Origin: a virus
Virus record (IMG/VR): IMGVR_UViG_3300032242_002490
Location: 1 to 40,353 of that record
Strand: one strand, 5' to 3'
DNA length: 40,353 nt
In this document: positions 1 through 6,832 of the stretch, piece after piece
How the letters are laid out: each line of letters opens with the position of its first letter
Position numbering within the stretch: the first letter of the stretch is position 1
Position numbers and translations under genes: made by a program
The notes under the pieces: generated by a model
Told to the model about the DNA's origin: nothing
Databases searched by the model: none
The model's input: the letters and a program-made list of their open reading frames with translations, nothing else

Positions 1-2
1 AG

Positions 3-41
3 GCTCGTAAGTCAACGTCTGGTTTTGCGGTTGCAGCGTAG
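3..41 (+). CDS. 3' end of an upstream gene (partial)
   Basis: One frame is open from the window edge to a TAG at 39-41 and would encode a C-terminus reading ARKSTSGFAVAA. The next gene starts 8 bases later and its ribosome binding site (TAGGAGA, 40-46) overlaps this stop, as expected for tightly packed phage genes. Too little is visible to identify the protein. Confidence 0.45.
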   Translation, partial: ARKSTSGFAVAA

Positions 42-49
42 GAGATGTT

Positions 50-349
50 ATGATTCTAGTAAATCAAATTCGATGCAAGAAGTGCGGTGACGAGCCATTT
101 TCGTCTCATGTACATGACTTCGTATACTGCAAGTGCGGCGCTGTGGCGGTGGACGGCGGCACGCACTATTTAAAACGTACAGGCAATCCCGATGACTTTG
201 AGGACATGAGTTACTCCATGGACGACAAGATCATCTCTGAATGTGTCGATGCGGTCAAATGGGGTCATGAGACAGGTCGTAATGAACTCGGCATTGTTCT
301 TGCCGTCATTCGTGCGCTCAAGAAGCATGATGCAGTGGTGGCAGCATAA
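50..349 (+). CDS. Small zinc-ribbon-like phage protein
   Basis: This 99-residue protein has a C9-x2-C12 pair and a C27-x-C29 pair separated by a His-containing stretch (H20, H22), which looks like a small zinc ribbon. A mixed helical C-terminal half follows. The start is supported by TAGGAGA about 5 bases upstream. The stop overlaps the next gene (ATAATG), so the two are probably translationally coupled. Similar small zinc-ribbon proteins are common in the early regions of large phages, but no function is known to me. The ORF is secure; the zinc ribbon is inferred from cysteine spacing. Confidence 0.75.
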   Translation: MILVNQIRCKKCGDEPFSSHVHDFVYCKCGAVAVDGGTHYLKRTGNPDDFEDMSYSMDDKIISECVDAVKWGHETGRNELGIVLAVIRALKKHDAVVAA

Positions 350-546
350 TGAGCAATATTGATAAGTTGACGCAGCTGCGGGATGCCATCAAAGCCGCAC
401 ACCCCACAGATAGTTCAGAGATTCTGTTGGTGCGCCAGCTGGGTACTATAGAAGGTATTTTATCCACGCTGATGGTAACCAATACTGAAGTAAAGAAAAC
501 TGTGGAATTTATGATCAAGTATTACGAAGAAAGGAAAATCGCGTAA
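349..546 (+). CDS. Hypothetical small phage protein
   Basis: A 65-residue protein, mostly charged and likely helical, with no motif I recognise. Its ATG shares a base with the previous stop and its own TAA (544-546) shares a base with the next ATG, so it lies inside a chain of translationally coupled small genes. The overlaps on both sides are the main evidence that it is real. Function unknown. Confidence 0.65.
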   Translation: MSNIDKLTQLRDAIKAAHPTDSSEILLVRQLGTIEGILSTLMVTNTEVKKTVEFMIKYYEERKIA

Positions 547-713
547 TGAAAATGACAAATGAACAAATTGAAAAGTTGGAAAAAGCACAACGCCTAATTT
601 CTGATGTTTATCACGAAGCGATTAAATGTGGTGCAACAGAAACCGAAAGTGTTTTGAGTGCCGCTGATTCTTGTATTTCAGAAGCATTAGATTTTGTTGG
701 TGAAAATTATTAA
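546..713 (+). CDS. Hypothetical small phage protein
   Basis: A 55-residue ORF beginning MKMTNEQIEKLEKAQ, predicted to be largely helical and acidic, with two cysteines (C29, C43). It starts in a TAATG overlap with the previous gene and the next gene starts directly after its stop. No SD sequence stands out, which fits reinitiation from the upstream gene. I do not recognise the family. Confidence 0.6.
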   Translation: MKMTNEQIEKLEKAQRLISDVYHEAIKCGATETESVLSAADSCISEALDFVGENY

Positions 714-878
714 ATGGAACAAATTATCACCAATGCATTAATTGGCGTATTTGTTGCCATATTACTCGCTACACTTTTTCTCAAAGAGCAAAATCTCAGT
801 GAAATGTACAAAAATGTTTTTCAATTTAAATTGGAATTAGAAAGTCTTTTGAAGGAAATTGAAAGTGAAATGGAATAA
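714..878 (+). CDS. Small single-pass membrane protein
   Basis: A 54-residue ORF with a hydrophobic segment at about residues 4-23 (IITNALIGVFVAILLATLF) followed by an acidic, probably helical or coiled-coil tail. The layout suggests a short inner-membrane protein with its N-terminus in the membrane. It starts immediately after the upstream stop. It ends the first gene cluster and is followed by a terminator-like hairpin and a promoter. Function unknown; tiny membrane proteins of this sort recur through the window. Confidence 0.6.
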   Translation: MEQIITNALIGVFVAILLATLFLKEQNLSEMYKNVFQFKLELESLLKEIESEME

Positions 879-881
879 AGT

Positions 882-910
882 GGCAAACAAGCAAATAATG
901 CTTGCCTTTT
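882..910 (+). terminator. Weak rho-independent terminator candidate
   Basis: CAAGCA (887-892) can pair with TGCTTG (899-904) around an AATAA-type loop. Flanking GG and CC could extend the stem across a bulge, and TTTT follows at 907-910. It sits just after the small membrane protein and just before a promoter. The stem is short, so termination would be partial. Confidence 0.35.
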
Positions 911-930
911 ACGCTAAACTCCTGTAGAAT
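903..930 (+). promoter_or_regulatory. Sigma70-type promoter candidate
   Basis: TTGCCT (903-908) and TAGAAT (925-930) are separated by 16 bases, close to the host sigma70 consensus. Transcription would start near 937, almost at the ATG at 940, so the downstream SWIM gene would be nearly leaderless or use the second ATG at 949. The -35 overlaps the terminator arm. Confidence 0.4.
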
Positions 931-939
931 GGTTCTATT

Positions 940-1278
940 ATGATCGCAATGCAAGAAATTACCACCGGCAACGGATGGTCTGAAAAATACAATCACATTT
1001 ATTTGTTCGATGGTTCAAAAGCCGTCGCATATATTCCACATGGCAAAGTTAAAGCAATTTACTTTAATAATCCTATGAACATTCATCGATCACGCCGCAA
1101 GTTTGTCGAGCTCAAAAAGAATCCTTTTAAACGTGTGATTCAAACCAATCTTATTCGTATCGTAGGTTCGCGTGGAGATGTTTATCACATTGACCCCAAC
1201 CTCAAGACCTGCACTTGCAATGGTTTCACATTTCGTGGCCGTTGCAAACATATTGACTCACTTACACCGGCAGCATAA
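940..1278 (+). CDS. SWIM-type zinc-finger protein
   Basis: The 112-residue protein ends in a SWIM zinc-finger signature, CxC-x8-CxH (C91, C93, C102, H104), preceded by a basic region (HRSRRKF near 49-55) and a beta-rich N-terminus. SWIM fingers bind DNA or protein partners and occur in recombination-mediator and transposase-associated proteins. Here the finger is at the extreme C-terminus of a very small protein. No SD precedes ATG 940; ATG 949 is an alternative start. A nucleic-acid-binding role is inferred from the finger and the basic patch. Confidence 0.7.
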   Translation: MIAMQEITTGNGWSEKYNHIYLFDGSKAVAYIPHGKVKAIYFNNPMNIHRSRRKFVELKKNPFKRVIQTNLIRIVGSRGDVYHIDPNLKTCTCNGFTFRGRCKHIDSLTPAA

Positions 1279-1280
1279 TT

Positions 1281-1550
1281 ATGTTTAAACGTGATTTCCA
1301 AGCAATGGCTAAATCTCTTGATGACCCTGGTCGAATCATTTCGGTCGCCACGATTGATGGTGTTACCATTTCAACCGTTCGGCTTCCTGATAAGTTAATA
1401 TCGTACTCAACATCAAAACATCAGTGGGAAACTTGCCTGTTCTATCAAGACGGCAACAGTGAAGTTGTCAAGACTTATGATTCGGCCGAAATGGCCAAAG
1501 ATGGACATGATATGTTTGTCATTAAACAAGTAATGAAAGGTAAGGAATAA
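1281..1550 (+). CDS. Hypothetical small phage protein
   Basis: An 89-residue ORF starting 2 bases after the SWIM gene, with a beta-strand-rich look (alternating hydrophobic residues such as IISVATIDGVTISTVRL) and a short basic C-terminus. No known motif. It is probably co-transcribed and co-translated with its neighbours. Confidence 0.6.
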   Translation: MFKRDFQAMAKSLDDPGRIISVATIDGVTISTVRLPDKLISYSTSKHQWETCLFYQDGNSEVVKTYDSAEMAKDGHDMFVIKQVMKGKE

Positions 1551-1554
1551 AAAA

Positions 1555-1827
1555 ATGAATTGCAGTTTGAATCTTTCGAGAGAAGATCTCGGCGATCTAT
1601 ATAATTGTGTGATGCTCACTGTTACTAATCGCGAGCGAAGTAACGAGATTTCTGATATGTGGGAAGATGTTCCAAAAGCAGACCCAATTCTTGAACGTCT
1701 GTATGTGCTAGAACAACGTCTGGTTAATCTGATTGAAGTTCTGGATCATCCAGAAGGTCCAAAAGGTCCGGAATATAGTACGGAAAATCCATGGAAAGGC
1801 ATATCAATGCCACCGTCGAGAGGTTAA
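1555..1827 (+). CDS. Hypothetical small helical protein
   Basis: A 90-residue ORF with a helical central part (RLYVLEQRLVNLIEVL) and a proline- and glycine-rich C-terminus. It begins 4 bases after the preceding stop; GGTAAGGAATAA upstream supplies a plausible SD (AAGGA). No motif identifies a function. Confidence 0.6.
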   Translation: MNCSLNLSREDLGDLYNCVMLTVTNRERSNEISDMWEDVPKADPILERLYVLEQRLVNLIEVLDHPEGPKGPEYSTENPWKGISMPPSRG

Positions 1828-1833
1828 AACAGT

Positions 1834-1938
1834 ATGAACTTTTTAAATAAACTTGTAATGTTATTAGAAGATAATATTCTTCCTTTTATTGCTGGATTTA
1901 TTCTTGGTATGTTTGTTGTAGTTATGAGGATCTCATAA
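1834..1938 (+). CDS. Tiny membrane protein (34 aa)
   Basis: The frame encodes 34 residues with one strong hydrophobic segment (ILPFIAGFILGMFVVVM, about residues 15-31). Its stop overlaps the next ATG as TAATG at 1936-1940, which supports translation. Such tiny single-pass proteins are frequent in T4-like early regions and may act on the host membrane. The role is not known. Confidence 0.5.
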   Translation: MNFLNKLVMLLEDNILPFIAGFILGMFVVVMRIS

Positions 1939-2018
1939 TGAATACTTTAGATATTTTTTATTTGATTACTGAGTTTTTAATTGTATTTGCCTTTGGTGCG
2001 GCCGTACTCTTTGCATAA
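1938..2018 (+). CDS. Tiny membrane protein (26 aa)
   Basis: A 26-residue ORF, almost entirely hydrophobic (YLITEFLIVFAFGAAVLFA). It starts in a TAATG overlap with the previous tiny membrane ORF, and its stop lies one base before the start of the methyltransferase-like gene. The two consecutive small membrane ORFs form a coupled pair. Length alone leaves doubt that it is a functional protein. Confidence 0.45.
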   Translation: MNTLDIFYLITEFLIVFAFGAAVLFA

Positions 2019-2019
2019 T

Positions 2020-2622
2020 ATGATGCGTGTTTTGATTGCCTGTGAATTCTCTGGTGTTGTCCGTGAGGCCTTTCGGTCTCGCGGACATGACGCATGGTCG
2101 TGTGATCTGTTACCGGCCGATGATAGTTCACCTTATCACCATCAAATGGATGCAATTCAAGTTGCCAACATTCTACCGTGGGATTTAATGATAGCACACC
2201 CGCCGTGTACATATCTCTCCGCATCTGGCTTACATTGGAACAACAAAAGGCCAGGGAGGCAACAATTGACAAACGAAGCAATTCAGTTTGTTCGTAATTT
2301 GTTGGATTCTCCCATTGAAAAAATTGCAGTTGAGAATCCAATTGGTTGCCTGTCAACCAAACTCCGCAAGCCAGACCAAATTATCCAACCATGGCAATTT
2401 GGTGAAGATGCTTCAAAGGCTACCTGTTTATGGTTGAAAAACCTCCCTCAACTAGTGTATACTAATGTATTACCTGGTGGTAAACAGGCACGACGGGCAA
2501 ACCAAACACCGTCTGGTCAAAATAAAATACCACCAGGTCAAAAGAATAGACCACCAAGATGGAAATTGCGGTCAGTTACTTATCAAGGCATAGCAGATGC
2601 GATGGCTTCACAATGGGGTTAA
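2020..2622 (+). CDS. Small C5-cytosine-methyltransferase-like protein
   Basis: The 200-residue product shows the order of a C5-cytosine methyltransferase: an N-terminal SAM-binding segment (ACEFSG, residues 7-12), an acidic strand end (CDLLPAD, near 28-34), a Pro-Pro-Cys motif (61-63) where the catalytic cysteine lies, and ENP (105-107) in place of the usual ENV. It is much shorter than typical enzymes (over 300 residues) and has no clear target-recognition domain. It probably methylates phage or host DNA, or belongs to the related short phage family of uncertain specificity. Two ATGs (2020, 2023) fit; the longer in-frame extension to 1981 would run through the preceding tiny gene and is not used here. 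Confidence 0.65.
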   Translation: MMRVLIACEFSGVVREAFRSRGHDAWSCDLLPADDSSPYHHQMDAIQVANILPWDLMIAHPPCTYLSASGLHWNNKRPGRQQLTNEAIQFVRNLLDSPIEKIAVENPIGCLSTKLRKPDQIIQPWQFGEDASKATCLWLKNLPQLVYTNVLPGGKQARRANQTPSGQNKIPPGQKNRPPRWKLRSVTYQGIADAMASQWG

Positions 2623-2627
2623 CTTTA

Positions 2628-2804
2628 ATGAAAGCAAAAACATATTCGTTGATTGAAAAATGTGTCGAAGAAGGTATTCGCCATGGGTTTTCTAAAGCTC
2701 ATAAACACGATATGAATCCTAGCCAATCAGTGATTGAAATGAGTATACACGATGCTGTTATGTTAGAAATCTCTGAGTGGTTTACATTCGATGAACTCGA
2801 ATAG
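2628..2804 (+). CDS. Conserved small phage protein
   Basis: Start taken at ATG 2628 (58 residues, MKAKTYSLIEKC...) because the open frame upstream lies inside the methyltransferase-like gene. The sequence GIRHGFSKAHKHDMNPS followed by an acidic EWFTFDELE tail resembles a short uncharacterised protein that recurs in phages. I know no function for it. Its 3' end overlaps the next gene by 14 bases. Confidence 0.6.
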   Translation: MKAKTYSLIEKCVEEGIRHGFSKAHKHDMNPSQSVIEMSIHDAVMLEISEWFTFDELE

Positions 2805-2958
2805 TCCCTTAACTGACGAACACATAAATACAATCTGCGACAAGATTAGTGAAATATTTGGCGAACGTGCCGCTAATCCCGAACAAGAGCCACTTAGGTT
2901 TAATCACCAAATAAAAGTGGCTATTTTTCTTCTTGGTTGGAAAGTTAAAAAGGGGTGA
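2791..2958 (+). CDS. Hypothetical small phage protein
   Basis: A 55-residue ORF that starts inside the 3' end of the previous gene (ATG 2791) and ends at TGA 2956-2958, with the next ATG two bases later. The N-terminal half is acidic and helical; the C-terminal third is hydrophobic then basic (IKVAIFLLGWKVKKG). The tight packing on both sides supports it. No family recognised. Confidence 0.5.
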   Translation: MNSNSPLTDEHINTICDKISEIFGERAANPEQEPLRFNHQIKVAIFLLGWKVKKG

Positions 2959-2959
2959 A

Positions 2960-3172
2960 ATGAGTAAGAAAATCGTAGAATTTTCAAAAAAAGCCATGAT
3001 AGTACGCGAACTAAACTATAGTTGGTGTGCAGGCGGAGTCACTTTACTCACGATGCAAAAATTTGCTGAGTACATTCTATTAGATTTTCTTGCTGATGAT
3101 CCAAACAAAGACCAATTAGTCCAACAATATATCGACAAATTAAAGTCCGATCCATTTGAAGCACAAGAGTAA
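2960..3172 (+). CDS. Hypothetical small phage protein
   Basis: Start chosen at ATG 2960 rather than the longer frame at 2933 because AGGGG at 2951-2955 makes a good SD at the right spacing, and the longer version would overlap the upstream gene. The 70-residue product is helical with an acidic C-terminus. No motif recognised. Confidence 0.6.
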   Translation: MSKKIVEFSKKAMIVRELNYSWCAGGVTLLTMQKFAEYILLDFLADDPNKDQLVQQYIDKLKSDPFEAQE

Positions 3173-3173
3173 A

Positions 3174-3338
3174 ATGGTTACCAAAGAAGAATACTCACAA
3201 GCACTAAAAGACTATTGCGACCATATTAATAACGTTAAGAAAATTGATAATGCTATGGACAAAATGAAATTAGTGAACAAATACTGGAAACAACAATATG
3301 AAAAAAATAACACAAAAAGTGAAAAAGGAAAAATATGA
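3174..3338 (+). CDS. Hypothetical small charged protein
   Basis: Start placed at ATG 3174, directly after the preceding stop; an upstream in-frame ATG at 3156 would overlap the neighbour. The 54-residue product is very lysine-rich and helical (KKIDNAMDKMKLVNKYWKQQ). The stop overlaps the next start (ATATGA). Function unknown. Confidence 0.55.
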   Translation: MVTKEEYSQALKDYCDHINNVKKIDNAMDKMKLVNKYWKQQYEKNNTKSEKGKI

Positions 3339-3682
3339 AAGAGCTTAATACAACATTTGATAACAATACGTCGAAAGAATGGTTAAAAAGTTTACTTCGC
3401 GTAGGCATAGTCACTATTAATTTTACCAAAAAAGATGGAACAAATCGTAGAATGAAATGTACGTTGGCGCATGGAATTATTCCTCATGCAGAACATACAG
3501 ATGAAATGAAAGATATTACTTCAGGTAAAGATTTGATGGAAGAAATTGATCTTCCTGGTAGAAAGAAAAAGATTCCATCCATCAATGCATTGGCGGTATA
3601 TGATACCGAATCCAATGCTTGGCGGTCGTTCCGGTGGGATTCTGTTCATAGTATTGAACTTAATTTTGATAAAGAGGTATAA
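3335..3682 (+). CDS. WYL_2/DUF2693-like small protein
   Basis: The 115-residue protein has the pattern of the small WYL_2 (DUF2693) family: a strand pair VTINFTKKDGTNRRMKCTL (about residues 25-44), a variable loop, and AVYDTESNAWRSFRWDSVHSIEL near the C-terminus. This family is an Sm/SH3-like beta barrel common in large phages and thought to bind nucleic acid or a ligand. The call rests on motif recall. It overlaps the upstream gene by 4 bases. Confidence 0.6.
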   Translation: MKELNTTFDNNTSKEWLKSLLRVGIVTINFTKKDGTNRRMKCTLAHGIIPHAEHTDEMKDITSGKDLMEEIDLPGRKKKIPSINALAVYDTESNAWRSFRWDSVHSIELNFDKEV

Positions 3683-3685
3683 TTT

Positions 3686-4039
3686 ATGGCTGACCGTTTT
3701 GATTTAGAACAACAGATTATGGATTGTTGGCACGTTGTTGATGATCTAAAAATTCTGTCTGAGTCTGTTTGTGAACACGATGACTTCAATCGTGATAAGA
3801 TTACCAATATTACCATGGGTCTTGAACAATTATATCAATTGAAGTTTGATAAGTTGTTTCGTACTTTCGAATCTGTTCTGCGGGAAGAATGGTATACAAA
3901 AAACAAACTGAAAGAACTAACGACTGCCTATGAAAATATGCTTGATCGAGCAGATGAAAAAGAAAAAGATCTGGCCAATCAGATTAGCCGTTATCGTTTG
4001 TTAACCGGTATCGTTTTAGAGCAAAAGACGAATGAGTAG
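3686..4039 (+). CDS. Hypothetical coiled-coil protein
   Basis: A 117-residue, highly charged protein, predicted to be nearly all helix with heptad-like spacing in the second half (LKELTTAYENMLDRADEKEK). GAGGTATAATTTATGG gives a possible SD (GAGG). It overlaps the next gene by 8 bases. No function recognised. Confidence 0.6.
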   Translation: MADRFDLEQQIMDCWHVVDDLKILSESVCEHDDFNRDKITNITMGLEQLYQLKFDKLFRTFESVLREEWYTKNKLKELTTAYENMLDRADEKEKDLANQISRYRLLTGIVLEQKTNE

Positions 4040-4268
4040 GATATCGGATGATGATCTTGCCGAATTGGTAGAAGGTATAGACACCTACCTTGTCACTTGC
4101 GTACAAACATTTAACGTGGATCCAATACAGTTAATGGCAATATTGATGTCCAGAATGGTGCAATTGGCACAAACTGTTGGTGGTGAAAATGTATTTTTGG
4201 CCTTGCTTAAATGTGCCGAAGAGACTATAATTAACTCTCCAGATATTGATAAGCCAATGAGGCATTAA
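4032..4268 (+). CDS. Hypothetical small phage protein
   Basis: A 78-residue acidic, helical protein. It begins within the last codons of the coiled-coil gene and ends one base before the metallophosphoesterase ATG, so all three are likely one transcriptional unit. No known motif. Confidence 0.6.
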   Translation: MSRISDDDLAELVEGIDTYLVTCVQTFNVDPIQLMAILMSRMVQLAQTVGGENVFLALLKCAEETIINSPDIDKPMRH

Positions 4269-4269
4269 A

Positions 4270-5115
4270 ATGAAGTTCGCACTAGCTAGTGATATTCATC
4301 TTGAGTTTGGCCAGCTCGAGATCAAGAACACGAAAAAGGCCGATGTACTGATTTTATCAGGTGACATTCTTGTTGCCAGTAAACTTGGCCGTGTTGACAA
4401 TACAGTAAACATTGTTGGTGAAGGCACACAGTCTGATCGTTATCACAAGTTCATGCAACAAGCTTGTTCGGAGTTTCCTCACGTTGTATATGTGATGGGT
4501 AATCATGAACATTATCACGGAGACTTTGAACAGTCGGCTAATATTATTAGTGATGCGTTTTCGTATCTCCCCAACTTACACTTTCTCGAAAAAAGTATGT
4601 TTGTTTTGAATGATGTGACGTTTGTTGGTGGTACGTTGTGGACTGATTTCAATCAACACAATCCTCTGACGATGCTCACTTGTGCTAATGCAATGAACGA
4701 TTTTCGTATTGTTCGAAATGGAACGGAAGAATCCGGCACTTCCTGGTTTACTACAGAAGTTGCGTATCGGGATCATATTGACATGATAGCTTATATCAAG
4801 GCAGCTATACAGTTGAATCCAAAAGGTACGTTTGTTGTTGTTGGCCATCATGCGCCAAGCAAGCAATCGACACATCAACGTTATATACATGAGAAGCAAA
4901 TTAATGGTGCCTATAGTTCTGACCTAGAATATCTGATGCAGGAATTTCCTCAGATCAAGATTTGGACACACGGTCACACACATTATCCATTTGATTACAA
5001 AGTTAATAAGACCCGCGTAATCTGTAACCCTCGCGGTTATATTAATTATGAACCAAAAGCAGATGACTTCAAATTGAAGTATTTCTCTTTGCGTTCTTCC
5101 AAAAAGAATGTATAA
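4270..5115 (+). CDS. Calcineurin-like metallophosphoesterase
   Basis: The 281-residue protein carries the full set of metallophosphoesterase metal-binding motifs in order: D8-x-H10 (SDIH), GD at 31-32 (SGDI), GNHE at 77-80, GHH at 192-194 and GHTH at 235-238. These bind two metal ions and hydrolyse phosphomono- or diesters. The length suits a soluble single-domain enzyme. Phage members may act on nucleic acids, nucleotides or signalling nucleotides; the substrate cannot be told from sequence. GAGGCATTAAAATG gives the SD. Catalytic residues appear intact. Confidence 0.85.
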   Translation: MKFALASDIHLEFGQLEIKNTKKADVLILSGDILVASKLGRVDNTVNIVGEGTQSDRYHKFMQQACSEFPHVVYVMGNHEHYHGDFEQSANIISDAFSYLPNLHFLEKSMFVLNDVTFVGGTLWTDFNQHNPLTMLTCANAMNDFRIVRNGTEESGTSWFTTEVAYRDHIDMIAYIKAAIQLNPKGTFVVVGHHAPSKQSTHQRYIHEKQINGAYSSDLEYLMQEFPQIKIWTHGHTHYPFDYKVNKTRVICNPRGYINYEPKADDFKLKYFSLRSSKKNV

Positions 5116-5147
5116 GAAACGCGCTACATACTTAAAAAGGATTTGAA

Positions 5148-5828
5148 ATGAAAATTTACATAGGGCCATACCGTAACTGGATTGGTCCCTACCAAATTGC
5201 AGAGAAACTAATGTTCTGGGTTCCTAAAGAAAAGGACGAATATGGATTTTCTCGCACATCAAAAAAGGTTTACGATTTTGGAGATCGTCTATCCAACATT
5301 GATTGGTTGACAAACGTTTGCCAATGGGTTGAGAATAAAAAGAAGCGTAAGATCAAAATTCGTATTGACAAGTACGATACTTGGAGTGTGGACGGTACAC
5401 TTGCGCCTATCATTCTTCCGATGCTTAAGCAACTCAAAGCGACTAAGCATGGTTCTACAATGGTCGATCTTGAGGACGTTCCTGTAGAATTGCGTGGAAC
5501 ATCAACAGAAGATTATGACAATCAACTCACCTTTGATTTCTATAAGTCTGATACCGATTTATCGCCTAACATACATGATCGTTGGAATTGGGTCATGGAT
5601 GAAATGATTTGGGCATTTGAACAACTAAACGATGATGATAACGATGCACAGTTTCATTCTGGTGAGTCGGATATACAGTTCATCAAACGTGATGATGGGT
5701 TGAGTGAAATGGTGAAAGGACCAAATGATACAAGCCATTTTGATATTGAAGGATTCAATAAACACCATGATCGTATTCAGCGTGGTACTACATTGTTTGG
5801 TAAATACTTTAAGGGACTCTGGGACTAA
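5148..5828 (+). CDS. Conserved phage hypothetical protein
   Basis: The 226-residue protein starts MKIYIGPYRNWIGPYQIAEKL after a good SD (AAAAAGGAT). It has many Trp, Asp and Lys residues and an acidic middle. The N-terminal IGPYxxWxGPYQIA pattern is something I associate with an uncharacterised protein widespread in T4-like and other large phages. No catalytic motif is visible. It is probably a soluble early protein of unknown role. Confidence 0.7.
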   Translation: MKIYIGPYRNWIGPYQIAEKLMFWVPKEKDEYGFSRTSKKVYDFGDRLSNIDWLTNVCQWVENKKKRKIKIRIDKYDTWSVDGTLAPIILPMLKQLKATKHGSTMVDLEDVPVELRGTSTEDYDNQLTFDFYKSDTDLSPNIHDRWNWVMDEMIWAFEQLNDDDNDAQFHSGESDIQFIKRDDGLSEMVKGPNDTSHFDIEGFNKHHDRIQRGTTLFGKYFKGLWD

Positions 5829-5830
5829 TC

Positions 5831-6070
5831 TTGATCTCTATTATTCATTACATTTCAGCGAGTAGACGGCTCAAAGAATTACAAAAGACCGTCGATATGT
5901 TGGGTGGAGAATCCGAAGCACCACCAATGGTTCTTGGGCAAAGAGATATTTGCCAATTAGAAAAAGAATATTACTTACAACAATCATATAAAGCCTTTTG
6001 GTTTTATTTTGTTTTAGTTATATTTTTTGTTGTTTCATATGCACTATATAAGGTCACTCATGTTAAATAA
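5831..6070 (+). CDS. Small C-terminally anchored membrane protein
   Basis: The open frame begins at a TTG (5831) two bases after the upstream stop, giving 79 residues. ATG 5897 would give a shorter version. A hydrophobic segment near the C-terminus (FWFYFVLVIFFVVSYALY) suggests a tail-anchored inner-membrane protein with a cytoplasmic N-terminal part. It overlaps the next gene by 11 bases. Function unknown; the start is uncertain. Confidence 0.5.
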   Translation: MISIIHYISASRRLKELQKTVDMLGGESEAPPMVLGQRDICQLEKEYYLQQSYKAFWFYFVLVIFFVVSYALYKVTHVK

Positions 6071-6323
6071 TTTTTATGCTTGGGTGGGCAAACACTCAAT
6101 AAGTTTGTTCTTGTTGGCACTCTGTGTAGTGGCGGGAACAATGATTGTAAATTTGGTCGATGTGGTTCAGAAACCTTCTGATATGAGAGTATATAAAGAT
6201 GGCATTCAGAATCATATAGTGTGGTCTATCAAAGGAGAATGTTTCTTTGTACGTCCATATGGCCAAGATGCTGTGTATTTGATTAGAGTTCAAGATTGTG
6301 ATAAGAGGATGAAGAATGATTAA
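6060..6323 (+). CDS. Small membrane protein with exposed C-terminal domain
   Basis: Start taken at ATG 6060 (87 residues) because AAGG lies at suitable spacing and the longer frame from 6027 would overlap the upstream gene further. A transmembrane segment (ISLFLLALCVVAGTMIVNLV, about residues 14-33) precedes a soluble beta-rich part with two cysteines, perhaps periplasmic and disulfide-bonded. With its neighbour it makes a pair of small membrane proteins. Function unknown. Confidence 0.55.
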   Translation: MLNNFYAWVGKHSISLFLLALCVVAGTMIVNLVDVVQKPSDMRVYKDGIQNHIVWSIKGECFFVRPYGQDAVYLIRVQDCDKRMKND

Positions 6324-6501
6324 TGCGACGAAAGATTATAAGATGAGTAAAGCCGCGAAGATAATGCTGTCACAGATTGCCGATCCACATCAACGAGGTG
6401 TGGTTAAGAAATCTGTAGTTGAATCTGAATTGCACGAAAAGAATGCCCGATACAAGAAAATGAGAAACCATAATGGTTCTAATGACCAAGGAGAAGAATA
6501 A
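6316..6501 (+). CDS. Hypothetical small basic protein
   Basis: A 61-residue ORF rich in Lys, Arg and His (AARYKKMRNHN-type C-terminus), overlapping the upstream gene by 8 bases and sharing a base with the next start. AGAGGATGAAG upstream is a usable SD. It may bind nucleic acid, judged only by charge. Confidence 0.55.
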   Translation: MINATKDYKMSKAAKIMLSQIADPHQRGVVKKSVVESELHEKNARYKKMRNHNGSNDQGEE

Positions 6502-6779
6502 TGAGTTTGTTTATTGAAGTAAATTCGGTTGAAAAGAGATGTCCTGTTATTATCAATCTAGACCATGTTGCAGAAATTGCTCCATTGGTAAAAGGTGGTT
6601 GTGCCATATTTTTCTCTGATTCTGCCGGTTCTGGATCAAAGTCCACGTTGACTGTCACAGAAGGGTATGAATTATTTAAGCAATTAGTAATGCAAATGGT
6701 CACAGCTGATGATATTGCTAAAAAAGTTGAACGTTTAAAAGGTTCAAAGCCTGCTAAGATTGATTCGCCAGCAACCTAA
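6501..6779 (+). CDS. Hypothetical small phage protein
   Basis: A 92-residue protein: an N-terminal beta-rich half (INLDHVAEIAPLVKGGCAIFFSD) and a helical second half with a basic tail. AAGGAGAAGAATAATG gives a strong SD. The strand pattern recalls small LytTR- or FlbD-like beta folds, but I would not assign a family. Confidence 0.6.
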   Translation: MSLFIEVNSVEKRCPVIINLDHVAEIAPLVKGGCAIFFSDSAGSGSKSTLTVTEGYELFKQLVMQMVTADDIAKKVERLKGSKPAKIDSPAT

Positions 6780-6790
6780 AAGGTCGGGTG

Positions 6791-6798
6791 AATAAATA
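6791..6798 (+). promoter_or_regulatory. Late-promoter-like AATAAATA
   Basis: AATAAATA matches 7 of 8 bases of the T4 late promoter TATAAATA and lies 34 bases upstream of the PurD-like start, a workable distance. The motif is AT-rich and can arise by chance, so this is only a candidate. Confidence 0.3.
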
Positions 6799-6832
6799 AC
6801 TGGATACTCCAAATCAAACAATAAGGATATCC

